The notes beneath the pieces are model-generated. The model searched no databases, had not been told where the DNA came from, and saw only the letters and a list, made by a program, of their open reading frames with translations. Below, piece by piece: positions 1 to 7,189 of a stretch of DNA of 10,991 nucleotides. Positions within the stretch are counted from its first letter, which is position 1; each line of letters begins with the position of its first letter. Made by a program: the position numbers and the translations under genes. The DNA comes from Alphaproteobacteria bacterium (GTDB lineage Bacteria; Pseudomonadota; Alphaproteobacteria; Puniceispirillales; Puniceispirillaceae): positions 1 to 10,991 of the forward strand of contig WTHV01000262.1 of the NCBI GenBank assembly GCA_011525265.1. Reading direction: 5' to 3'.

Positions 1-206
1 ATACAAACCGTGCCATGACACTCGCACGTCGTCTTGAAGCTGGCTTTACCAATATTAATGGCCATGGGCCTACCGCAATGGACGGGCTTTCCCCATTTGG
101 CGGCGTCAAACAATCTGGCATTGGTCGTAATTTTGGCGTTGATGGCATTAAGCAATTCCAAGATGTTCATTCCATCTCAGCACCTTTGGGCAATTTGCTT
201 GACTGA
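1..206 (+). CDS. Aldehyde dehydrogenase, NAD(P)-dependent, C-terminal fragment
   Basis: This is the 3' end of an aldehyde dehydrogenase gene; the start lies left of the window, and the first whole codon begins at base 3. About 67 residues are visible. They carry the family's C-terminal signature: an ARRLEAGFTNING stretch, then PFGGVKQSGIGR followed by FGVDGIKQF. These match the end of the catalytic domain and the oligomerisation strand of the ALDH superfamily, which oxidises aldehydes to carboxylic acids in the cytoplasm. The catalytic Cys and Glu are outside the window, so substrate class cannot be assigned. An ATG at base 15 is internal to the conserved region and is not the start. The gene is followed after 52 bases by an IclR-type regulator on the same strand, which may control it. 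Confidence 0.93.
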   Translation, partial: TNRAMTLARRLEAGFTNINGHGPTAMDGLSPFGGVKQSGIGRNFGVDGIKQFQDVHSISAPLGNLLD

Positions 207-258
207 TCTTAACGAGCTGCTTGATGATGAGGCATCAAAGGAGCCTTGTAGCAATAAG

Positions 259-1068
259 ATGAGTACCAAACGCATTAGAGCGTTAGAACGCGGTCTTGTG
301 GTAATCGAAACCTTGTCACAATCAAGGTCGCTATCACTGGCACAATTGCGCGCAAAAACAGGGCTTGATAATGCAACCTTGCTACGCATCCTCGCAACCC
401 TCATCGACAGAGGGTGGGTCAGGCAATTAATCGTTGAGAAGAAATATGAGTTATCACACTCACTAGAAAAGATTCTTGGCGCTGATTCCACAGGCCACCC
501 TATGGCTGAAATTGCTGAGCCGATTTTACTGAAATTAAAAGACAACCAATTGGGCTTGCCCTCTGATCTATGTGCTATCATGGGCGATGGCCAATTTGAG
601 ATTGTCGAAAGCACAAGACAAAAAGGGCCGCTTGCACAAGACCGCACTGGCCTTGGCTTGCGCCCGTCATTATTTCTATCTGCCCATGGCCGCATTATCT
701 TAGCCTCAATGCCGCCTGCGCAACGCACAAATCATGTGAATGCCTTTTTAAATAGAGCGCGCAAAAATGATATTAGCTGGTACCAAAGAGGGTTTTTGAA
801 AGATGAATTAGCCATTGCGCAAAAGCAGGGCTATGCGATTAGAGAGAAAGATTATTGGGAGCCACCCTTTGATGGCACATCTTCGGTTGGCGCCATTGCC
901 GTCATCATACAAAATGAACAAGGCATACATGGATCACTCAGCCTGCTTTGGCTTGAGGCACAGCATGAGCTGAAAGATATTTTGCAAGCAGGCTTGCTTG
1001 ACAGGCTCAACGAGGCGGCAACGCAAATTGCGACAGGCCTGTCGCGCAACAACATTAGCGCGCCATAA
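259..1068 (+). CDS. IclR-family transcriptional regulator
   Basis: A 269-residue protein with the IclR layout. The N-terminal winged helix-turn-helix (about residues 5-70) includes RALERGLVVIETL and the helix pair SLAQLRAKTGLDNATLLRIL. The C-terminal effector-binding domain (about 80-265) includes GLRPSLFLSAHGRIILA and SSVGAIAV. The family binds small carboxylates, aromatics or sugar acids and represses or activates catabolic genes as dimers or tetramers. The reading frame is open back to base 34, but the upstream part overlaps the ALDH gene in another frame and is not IclR-like, so I start at ATG 259, where the family homology begins. An AAAGGAG lies at 237-243, a rather long 15 bases upstream. 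It sits just after the ALDH gene on the same strand, so ALDH control or an autoregulated pair is plausible. It converges with the TRAP operon. Effector unknown. Confidence 0.9.
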   Translation: MSTKRIRALERGLVVIETLSQSRSLSLAQLRAKTGLDNATLLRILATLIDRGWVRQLIVEKKYELSHSLEKILGADSTGHPMAEIAEPILLKLKDNQLGLPSDLCAIMGDGQFEIVESTRQKGPLAQDRTGLGLRPSLFLSAHGRIILASMPPAQRTNHVNAFLNRARKNDISWYQRGFLKDELAIAQKQGYAIREKDYWEPPFDGTSSVGAIAVIIQNEQGIHGSLSLLWLEAQHELKDILQAGLLDRLNEAATQIATGLSRNNISAP

Positions 1069-1095
1069 CAAACAAGTCGCCCAGCGATTTGGCAT

Positions 1096-1124
1096 AAAAA
1101 ATGCGCCGACACTAGCCGGCGCAT
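1096..1124 (-). terminator. Rho-independent terminator of the TRAP/hydrolase operon
   Basis: A perfect 8-bp GC-rich stem (ATGCGCCG at 1101-1108 pairing with CGGCGCAT at 1117-1124) with an 8-base loop. Read on the - strand, the stem is followed directly by a run of six T (A-run 1096-1101 on +). It lies 29 bases beyond the stop of the TAXI binding-protein gene. On the + strand the stem is followed only by CCTATTGTCTTA, so it would be a weaker terminator for the converging IclR gene, though it may serve both. Confidence 0.85.
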
Positions 1125-1153
1125 CCTATTGTCTTAGATGGTAAAATTAGGGC

Positions 1154-2131
1154 CTATTCTAGCACACCAACTTCACGGTAATAACGCGCAGCACCTGGGT
1201 GAATTGTCAGGCCGCCAACATTCTTTGGTGCAAAGGCAACATCAAGCTGTTTTGCCCAAGGCGCATCAGAGGTGATCTGATCAACATTTTCCCAGAAAGT
1301 CTTTGTGATGTTATAGACCAAATCAGCATCTAGATCGGCACGAATGCCAATACCCACTGGCACATTCATTGACATAACTGGACCTGTATTTTTCTGACCA
1401 GAATAAAGGCCTGCTGGAATCTCATCACGGAAACGGAACTTGCCCAAGAATTTGTCAACCGCTTCACCTTCATGGCTTTCAGGGCCAATAAAGCGGACAT
1501 CTTCTGTCTCTGTGAATTGGATAAATTGGCCACAAGGGTCAATACAACCATTTACATAAACATCGATCTTGCCATCAAGGAAGGCTTGGTACCCTGTCTG
1601 CCAATTCGCTTTAATCGCTTCATAATCTTCACCAACTTCAAGACCTGTTGTTGATTTGATCCAGCCACGCGCCGCATTGTAAGCACCGCCCCCTTGTGGG
1701 CCAAGGAATACGCTTGCGCCTTCGATATCATCAAGAACTTGAATATCGCTATCAGCACGAACAGCAAAGTGATATTGGCCATAAGGATATAGCATCAAAA
1801 GTTGAAGATTCTTAGCAAGCTTTGGTGCCTCAGGCTCTTTGGCATACATTGCCTTACCTGTTGACATCAAATAATGCACAACCTGATTTGTCATAGACAT
1901 ATCAATGTTACCACGCGCCACTTCCATCATATGAAGCGTTGCTGCGCCGCCACCTGCGACTTCAATTTCAACGCCGTCCAAATTGTTTGTTACCACATTG
2001 GCAAAAGTTGCCATTGTAATAGCCGCACTCAAATTTGGCGCAATGGTTGCCATTTTAAGTTTGACATCTGCCGCAAGGGCTGCACTTGACAACATCATAG
2101 ATGCCGCAAGAGCTAGTGTGAATTTACGCAT
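1154..2131 (-). CDS. TRAP transporter substrate-binding protein, TAXI family
   Basis: A 325-residue periplasmic solute receptor of the TAXI class, which delivers ligand to a fused TRAP permease for ion-coupled import. A Sec signal peptide is clear: basic MRK, a hydrophobic core, and an AALA-AD cleavage site near residue 20. The mature part shows TAXI features: the GGGAATLHMMEVARGNIDMSM segment (about 60-80), LLMLYPYGQYHFAVRADS (111-128), GPQGGGAYNAARGW (144-157) and a C-terminal GGLTIHPGAARYYRE (306-320). The start is ATG 2131: a strong GGGAGGA lies just upstream and the signal peptide begins there, although the frame stays open further upstream into the permease gene. It is last in the operon, 32 bases after the permease stop and just before the terminator. 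C196 and C200 (NGCIDPCGQ) could form a disulfide. Ligand unknown. Confidence 0.93.
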   Translation of the reverse strand: MRKFTLALAASMMLSSAALAADVKLKMATIAPNLSAAITMATFANVVTNNLDGVEIEVAGGGAATLHMMEVARGNIDMSMTNQVVHYLMSTGKAMYAKEPEAPKLAKNLQLLMLYPYGQYHFAVRADSDIQVLDDIEGASVFLGPQGGGAYNAARGWIKSTTGLEVGEDYEAIKANWQTGYQAFLDGKIDVYVNGCIDPCGQFIQFTETEDVRFIGPESHEGEAVDKFLGKFRFRDEIPAGLYSGQKNTGPVMSMNVPVGIGIRADLDADLVYNITKTFWENVDQITSDAPWAKQLDVAFAPKNVGGLTIHPGAARYYREVGVLE

Positions 2132-2133
2132 TA

Positions 2134-2140
2134 TATCCTC
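2134..2140 (-). promoter_or_regulatory. Strong ribosome binding site of the TAXI gene
   Basis: On the - strand, GAGGATATAATG preceded by GG gives a near-consensus Shine-Dalgarno with about 5-6 bases to ATG 2131. It fixes the start of the binding protein. It also fits the common need for more receptor than permease from one transcript. Confidence 0.7.
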
Positions 2141-2163
2141 CCAAATTGATTGCGTTACTTCAT

Positions 2164-4245
2164 TTATTGTAGCGCGCCTGCTCTTTTGTGAAAGAACAGA
2201 CGATGTGCCACGATGAGGAGCAGCCCTGCTATCAGGGCTGGCCCAGAGATGCTGAGAGACGGGAACAGGACAAAAATGCCTGCCAGACCTCTCAAAATAC
2301 GTTCGATGAGGGTCAAACGAAACTTTTCCATACCGGTAAGGGCAGAGGTTAATAGCCACATAGAGATAATGAAGGCGAAAATAATCCAGCCCAAATCACC
2401 CCAGCTTACCGTAGTGATATCAATCATAGCCTTTGATTGAGGCATCTCTTCGCCAAACCACACAAAGAGAGTCTGCAATTTGTAAATCACAGCTGGATGA
2501 TAGACGAAAATAAAAGGAATGATAAAACCAGCTAGAGATAGGCGTGCGGCTTGAAACCCTGTCTGCAATGGCGGTGCGCCTGCAATAGGCGCCGCCGCAA
2601 AAGCAGCAAGCGCAACAGGCGGTGTCACAGTGGATATCACAGCAAAAAACACAACAAACAGATGAAGCGTTAATGGCGCAATACCAACAGTATCAATCCC
2701 AGATGATAGCGCGATGACGATAATGAAATAGGTTGCCCCCGGCGGCAGACCCATGCCCAAAATAATCGAGCCAAGCGCCACAACAAGCAATGTGATGAAC
2801 AAAGGCCCTTCTGACAATTGCGCTAGCAATAATGAGAGGCGACCTGAAAAACCTGAAACTTGGATAAGGCCAACAATCAGACCAATTGCGGCTACAATCA
2901 CAATAATACTGCCCGCCATACGGCCACCATCTTCCATTGCTTGCACTATTTTCCGCATATTTCGAAAATCTGGAAATAGCACAAGCGCAGAGATAAGCGC
3001 AGCTAGGAATCCGTAAAACCCCGCTTTTAAGACTGATGGTTGTGAGAATAAGAAGTAGCTTAAAACCGAAATCGGTATGATGAAAACCAAACATTGCCAC
3101 GTCTCTGTGCGCGTTAATGCTGGTCTTTTATCTTTTGGCAAGGGGCCAATACCTTGTTTGCGCGCCTCAAAATAAACCGTCAAAAATGTGCCAAAATAAT
3201 AAAAGGCTGCCGGTATAATAGCCGCAATCACAATATAGCGATATTCAAGGCCAATTTGCCCTGCCACAAAAAACGCAACAACACCCATCACAGGCGGCAT
3301 AATTTGACCACCTGTTGAGGCGGCCGCTTCTACGGCTGCGGCAAAAGAGGGGCGGAACCCTGATTTCTTAATAACAGGGATCGTCATCACCCCTGTTGAA
3401 ACCACATTTGAAATTGCCGCACCTGATAATGTGCCAAATAACGCTGATGACGCCACAGCCGCATGTGCGGCCCCGCCTGTCAGCCCCCCAGTTAGGCGGT
3501 TGGCTATCTTCATCAAAAGCCTCCCCGCACCAGAGGCTGTGAGGACAGAGCCAAAAATAATAAAAATCAAAACATTGCCAGAGACAACTTGGATTGGCTG
3601 GCCAAACATACCACCTGTTTGCGACCAAAAATTCAAAACCATCGAACGCAATGATTGCTCAAGCGTTGATTCTGACCCTGCCAAAATGCCTGTCCATTCA
3701 GGCATATAGCCGCGGACAAAGAAGTAAATTAGCCAAAAGGCACAAAAGAATACAATAAAGGCACCAAATAGCCGCATCGTGAGGTAAAGGGTAATCGCCG
3801 TAATAATCGCAAAGAAAAAATAATCACTGACTTTTGCGGATGGCAAAAGACCACCATCAATCGCAAATAAGTTTGATATCCAGACGAAAAACACCCCACA
3901 AGTCACCGCTGATAGGGTCAGATTCTTAACTTTAGACTCATGTAAATTCAAAGATACAGTCAAAAACCCAAGAAGCAATGGCAAGCCAAGGATCATGCCT
4001 GTTGGTAATAATACCCCTTGTTCAAAAGAACGATATGCCGCGCCAAGCCAATGTGTTTTAAATAAAACACGCTTTTCACGGCGCGAAAGCTCTTCAAAAT
4101 TCGGGCTTGTCGCCTCGATAAACCATTTTACAAATTCACCAATTGGGCCAGATGCGGCATAGACCAAAACAACAATCGCCAATAGCAACGCGGCAAAATT
4201 TGAGGCGTTTTTATTAAATAGGAAATTATTATCTTGGCTTGTCAT
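2164..4245 (-). CDS. TRAP transporter fused permease (4TM small plus large subunit)
   Basis: A 693-residue inner-membrane protein combining the small (DctQ-like) and large (DctM-like) TRAP subunits in one chain, as is usual for TAXI systems. The first part holds four hydrophobic segments (about 15-32, 78-98, 108-128, 141-160). The large-subunit part begins around residue 160 and carries the diagnostic motifs: SALFGTLSGAAISNVVSTG (267-285), GFRPSFAAAVEAAASTGGQI (296-315) with MPPVMG, and LGMGLPPGATYF later. It probably couples ion symport to solute uptake. The start could be ATG 4245, overlapping the upstream MBL stop as TGATG, or GTG 4248, one codon earlier. I prefer ATG with AAGGGGA a few bases upstream. 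Translational coupling with the MBL gene is likely. The C terminus has further hydrophobic segments after about residue 590. Partner receptor: the TAXI protein just downstream. Confidence 0.95.
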   Translation of the reverse strand: MTSQDNNFLFNKNASNFAALLLAIVVLVYAASGPIGEFVKWFIEATSPNFEELSRREKRVLFKTHWLGAAYRSFEQGVLLPTGMILGLPLLLGFLTVSLNLHESKVKNLTLSAVTCGVFFVWISNLFAIDGGLLPSAKVSDYFFFAIITAITLYLTMRLFGAFIVFFCAFWLIYFFVRGYMPEWTGILAGSESTLEQSLRSMVLNFWSQTGGMFGQPIQVVSGNVLIFIIFGSVLTASGAGRLLMKIANRLTGGLTGGAAHAAVASSALFGTLSGAAISNVVSTGVMTIPVIKKSGFRPSFAAAVEAAASTGGQIMPPVMGVVAFFVAGQIGLEYRYIVIAAIIPAAFYYFGTFLTVYFEARKQGIGPLPKDKRPALTRTETWQCLVFIIPISVLSYFLFSQPSVLKAGFYGFLAALISALVLFPDFRNMRKIVQAMEDGGRMAGSIIVIVAAIGLIVGLIQVSGFSGRLSLLLAQLSEGPLFITLLVVALGSIILGMGLPPGATYFIIVIALSSGIDTVGIAPLTLHLFVVFFAVISTVTPPVALAAFAAAPIAGAPPLQTGFQAARLSLAGFIIPFIFVYHPAVIYKLQTLFVWFGEEMPQSKAMIDITTVSWGDLGWIIFAFIISMWLLTSALTGMEKFRLTLIERILRGLAGIFVLFPSLSISGPALIAGLLLIVAHRLFFHKRAGALQ

Positions 4246-5510
4246 CACGTATCCCCTTGCGACTTACGCAATTCTTCTGCCGCCCAAATATAGCTGTTGC
4301 GTGCTGTTGCATTGATTTCATGCTCTGATAGCTTTTCCATTGTCTGTGCTTTCAGCATCTCTGCTGGCGCACCAAGCGCAATGAGATGGTCGCATAGCTC
4401 AAGACACCATTGGGCATCCTCACTTTGTTCTGCTGCTTTCATCAGATTATCAACACCGCCGCATAGCGCCGCCATTTTCTCAGCACGATCGCGAACCGAT
4501 AGGCACGCCAAATTTGTTGGGTTGCCATCATACCAACCCAAAGTACCTGTAGCAAAGGCTCTGGCAGACCATGCTAATTTGCCATAAAACTCCTGCAACC
4601 ATGGCTTTGATGCCAAAGGCTCTGGCAAGGTAATTGTCGCGCAGATATCATCCATCGGCACGCCTTTATCCATCCCATCAGCGGTATAGCGCATGACGTG
4701 CAAGATAGCGTCTCTTGTGGTTGTGATCACCTCATTGACTTGCTCTGCGCCAAATACAGGTCTGGTATGACCAGCAGACAGCACCTCTGGCTTTAGCTCT
4801 GCCATCAAGGTGAGACTGTCTGCCCATTTCTGGAAATCACGATAAGCGGTGCCACGAATGGCATAAAGATTTGGGAAGGCGTGATACCAATTATCGCCGC
4901 AGAATAAGACCTTATGTTTCGGCACCCAGACGATTAAATGATCATCTGTCTCACCAGGGGCATGTATCAATTGCACCTCGACCCCATCTAAATCCATCAT
5001 GCCATCTTCATAGATGATTTCATTTGGCGCAATAAAGCCAGCACCCATCCCTTTCATAGGTCTATCACCTGGCCCAACGCCAAGGCTGATTCTTTGATCA
5101 TCACGCAACCCAATACCAAATTGCATAAAGGTACGGCGCATCAACATTTTATTTGGCGCAATCAATGTCTCATCTACATCAACAAGATCAGATTGAAACA
5201 GATGAGAGGCCACGATAGGCACAGACTTGCCCTCGCTAAAGACAGTTGCCCCTGAAATGTGATCACGATGACTGTGGGTCAGGATGATTTTGCCAATTGG
5301 CTTATCTGTTAGCTTTCTGAATTCTGCTAAGATATTTTCAGCAGCTTGTGTGGTTTCAGTTGTGTCGATAATTGTGACAGAATTTTTGCCTTCGATCATA
5401 TGGACATTTGATGCCGCATAACCAACCGCCATCCACATACCAGGGGCTAGTGCGATGATTTCTTTTTTTGTTTGCTCACCTTGAGCGACAAGTGCGGGAT
5501 GTGCTGTCAT
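4245..5510 (-). CDS. MBL-fold hydrolase, alkylsulfatase (SdsA1/YjcS)-like
   Basis: A 421-residue metallo-beta-lactamase-fold enzyme without a signal peptide, so probably cytoplasmic. The metal motif THSHRDH is at 78-84 (H79, H81, D83, H84), followed by APGETDDH (184-191), FCGDN with D206, NLYAIRG (214-220) and AGHTRP with H248. The later part matches the alkylsulfatase dimerisation domain, with EFYGKLAWSARA (307-318) and LGWYDGNPTNL (324-334). Known relatives (SdsA1, BDS1) cleave primary alkyl sulfates to alcohol and sulfate using two zinc ions. Those are about 650 residues with a C-terminal SCP2-like lipid-binding domain; this protein stops after the dimerisation domain, so long-chain alkyl sulfates are less certain substrates. 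D206 stands where I recall a Glu ligand in SdsA1. The gene starts 2 bases after the sulfatase stop and overlaps the permease start. Confidence 0.88.
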   Translation of the reverse strand: MTAHPALVAQGEQTKKEIIALAPGMWMAVGYAASNVHMIEGKNSVTIIDTTETTQAAENILAEFRKLTDKPIGKIILTHSHRDHISGATVFSEGKSVPIVASHLFQSDLVDVDETLIAPNKMLMRRTFMQFGIGLRDDQRISLGVGPGDRPMKGMGAGFIAPNEIIYEDGMMDLDGVEVQLIHAPGETDDHLIVWVPKHKVLFCGDNWYHAFPNLYAIRGTAYRDFQKWADSLTLMAELKPEVLSAGHTRPVFGAEQVNEVITTTRDAILHVMRYTADGMDKGVPMDDICATITLPEPLASKPWLQEFYGKLAWSARAFATGTLGWYDGNPTNLACLSVRDRAEKMAALCGGVDNLMKAAEQSEDAQWCLELCDHLIALGAPAEMLKAQTMEKLSEHEINATARNSYIWAAEELRKSQGDT

Positions 5511-5512
5511 GA

Positions 5513-7147
5513 TTAGATATACCTCTGCTTTACTTTGCCCTGATATTTTTCCAATAATTCAGGATCCACTTCGGTGCCATCTGCTAGAAAGGGTATAATG
5601 CCGCGGCGCAAAGAGCGGCCACGCATTGCCTTAATATCATCTTCTGATTTGGTCACTCTTTGGCTGAGCCTCAGACCCCATTGCGAGAGGTAACCATAGA
5701 GTCTTTCTATCTCTTGGCGATGCGAATTGCCTTTTGCCAAATCATGAAACTCATTGGGGTCTTCTGCCAAGTCAAACAGCATTGGGCGGAAACCACCTTC
5801 GGCATGCATCAATTTATAACGGCCATCAAAGACCATAAATAATCGTGCATCGCGCGGCTCTAGCCCTAATTGCACAGACATTGGTGTGACAGAATAATCA
5901 AATTCACTGATAACAAATTCACGCCATTCTGGCACCTCACCACGCAGCCACGGCAGTAATGAGCGCCCCTCAATGATGTGATCTGGCACCGTGCCCCCTG
6001 CGGCATCAACAAAGGTGGCTGCAAGATCAATGGATTCCACAAGCGCATCACAAACCGTGCCTCTTGTGCTATCTGCCTCCTCGCGCGGATCATAAATAAT
6101 CAGTGGTATTTTCACAGATTGTTCATGGAACAAATCTTTTTCACCAAGCCAATGGTCGCCCAAATAATCACCATGGTCAGATGTCAGAACAATCATGGTA
6201 TTATCCATTTGTCCTGTTTTTTCCAAATGATCAAGAATGCGTCCTAGCTGGTCATCACATTGTTTAATCAGCCCCATATAGGCTGGAATAACCTTTTGAC
6301 GCACCTCATCTTTTTGAAAGGCTTGGGCAATTTTATTGCCCTGATAGGCACCAAAAACATCTTGTGGATTTTCTAATTCCACCTCATGGCGCAAAGGCGG
6401 CGGGACATGCGTTTCATTATACATATTATGATAAGGCGCAGGCACGATATAAGGCCAATGCGGCTTGATATAGCTCACATGCGCAAGCCATGGCCCTTTT
6501 TTCTCATCCAAAAATTCAAGTGTTTTCGTCGTCAGCCATGGTGTCTCGCTATCTTCCTCGCGGATATTGGCTGGCTTATCGGCATTGCGGAAAATCCAAC
6601 CAGAGGCGATCTCATCTCCCTCAACACTGGCATTGGCAAAATCAGCCCACGGGTTTTCTGCCTCATAGCCTTTGGATTTTAGATATTCATTATAAGGAGA
6701 ACGCTTTTCATCATAAAGACCATCAGGGCCCGTGCCCCATAATCCGTCATCACGTATCCATGTATCAAAGCCGCATTCTGCTTGGCGCGCCCCGATAACG
6801 CTATCAGGCGATAGGCCAAGGCGTTCCATGCCATCAGCATCAGCACGCATATGAGTCTTGCCAATCAACCAACAATCCATGCCAGCATTTCGCAAATGAT
6901 CGCCAATCGTATGTTCGCCAACACGAAGCGGAAACCCATTCCAATGCGCCCCATGACTAGACGCATAGCGGCCAGTATAAAAACACATCCGAGAGCCACC
7001 ACAGACAGGCGATTGCACATAAGCATTAGAAAAACGCACACCTTTGCCAGCCACACGATCAAAATTTGGTGTGTGCAGATGAGGATGTCCAGCACAGCTT
7101 AAATAATCAAAGCGCAGCTGGTCATACATGATAAATAATATATTCAT
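5513..7147 (-). CDS. Formylglycine-type sulfatase / phosphonate monoester hydrolase-like
   Basis: A 544-residue alkaline-phosphatase-superfamily enzyme, cytoplasmic by lack of a signal peptide. Metal-site residues are D9-Q10 (MYDQLR) and D324-H325 (LTSDHGDYLGDH). The nucleophile motif SPVCGGSRMCFYTGRY (46-61) places C49 for conversion to formylglycine. Further likely active-site residues are N70 (HWNG), T98 (GKTHM), H230 (KPHWPY) and K337 (GEKDLF). The Asp-Gln pair, the DH/K337 arrangement and the C-terminal tail resemble phosphonate monoester hydrolases such as R. leguminosarum and Burkholderia PMH, which are promiscuous for phosphonate monoesters, phosphodiesters and sulfate esters. It could therefore cleave a sulfate or a phosphorus ester. 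The maturation motif reads CGGSR rather than the usual C-x-P/A-x-R. No formylglycine-generating enzyme is in the window. The start has only a weak, distant AGGG; the MBL gene follows after 2 bases. Confidence 0.9.
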   Translation of the reverse strand: MNILFIMYDQLRFDYLSCAGHPHLHTPNFDRVAGKGVRFSNAYVQSPVCGGSRMCFYTGRYASSHGAHWNGFPLRVGEHTIGDHLRNAGMDCWLIGKTHMRADADGMERLGLSPDSVIGARQAECGFDTWIRDDGLWGTGPDGLYDEKRSPYNEYLKSKGYEAENPWADFANASVEGDEIASGWIFRNADKPANIREEDSETPWLTTKTLEFLDEKKGPWLAHVSYIKPHWPYIVPAPYHNMYNETHVPPPLRHEVELENPQDVFGAYQGNKIAQAFQKDEVRQKVIPAYMGLIKQCDDQLGRILDHLEKTGQMDNTMIVLTSDHGDYLGDHWLGEKDLFHEQSVKIPLIIYDPREEADSTRGTVCDALVESIDLAATFVDAAGGTVPDHIIEGRSLLPWLRGEVPEWREFVISEFDYSVTPMSVQLGLEPRDARLFMVFDGRYKLMHAEGGFRPMLFDLAEDPNEFHDLAKGNSHRQEIERLYGYLSQWGLRLSQRVTKSEDDIKAMRGRSLRRGIIPFLADGTEVDPELLEKYQGKVKQRYI

Positions 7148-7189
7148 AATGCTATTTTACCCTTACCCAAACCGTGCCATGCATAACTG

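Noticed and set aside
34..258. N-terminal extension of the IclR frame back to base 34
   Set aside because: It overlaps the conserved end of the ALDH gene in another frame, has no IclR-like residues, and the family homology starts at ATG 259.
2132..2359. N-terminal extension of the TAXI frame into the permease gene
   Set aside because: ATG 2131 has a strong ribosome site and begins a clear signal peptide; the extension would bury the signal peptide inside the protein.
4053..4070. Perfect inverted repeat GTGTTTTA-AA-TAAAACAC
   Set aside because: It lies inside the permease coding sequence, is AT-rich and has no T-run on the gene's strand suggesting termination; most likely a chance product of the codons for VLFKTH.
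7169..7182. 14-base sequence CAAACCGTGCCATG shared with bases 4-17
   Set aside because: One copy is coding (ALDH) and the other intergenic. A single 14-base match is within chance expectation for a window this long, and no flanking repeat structure is seen.
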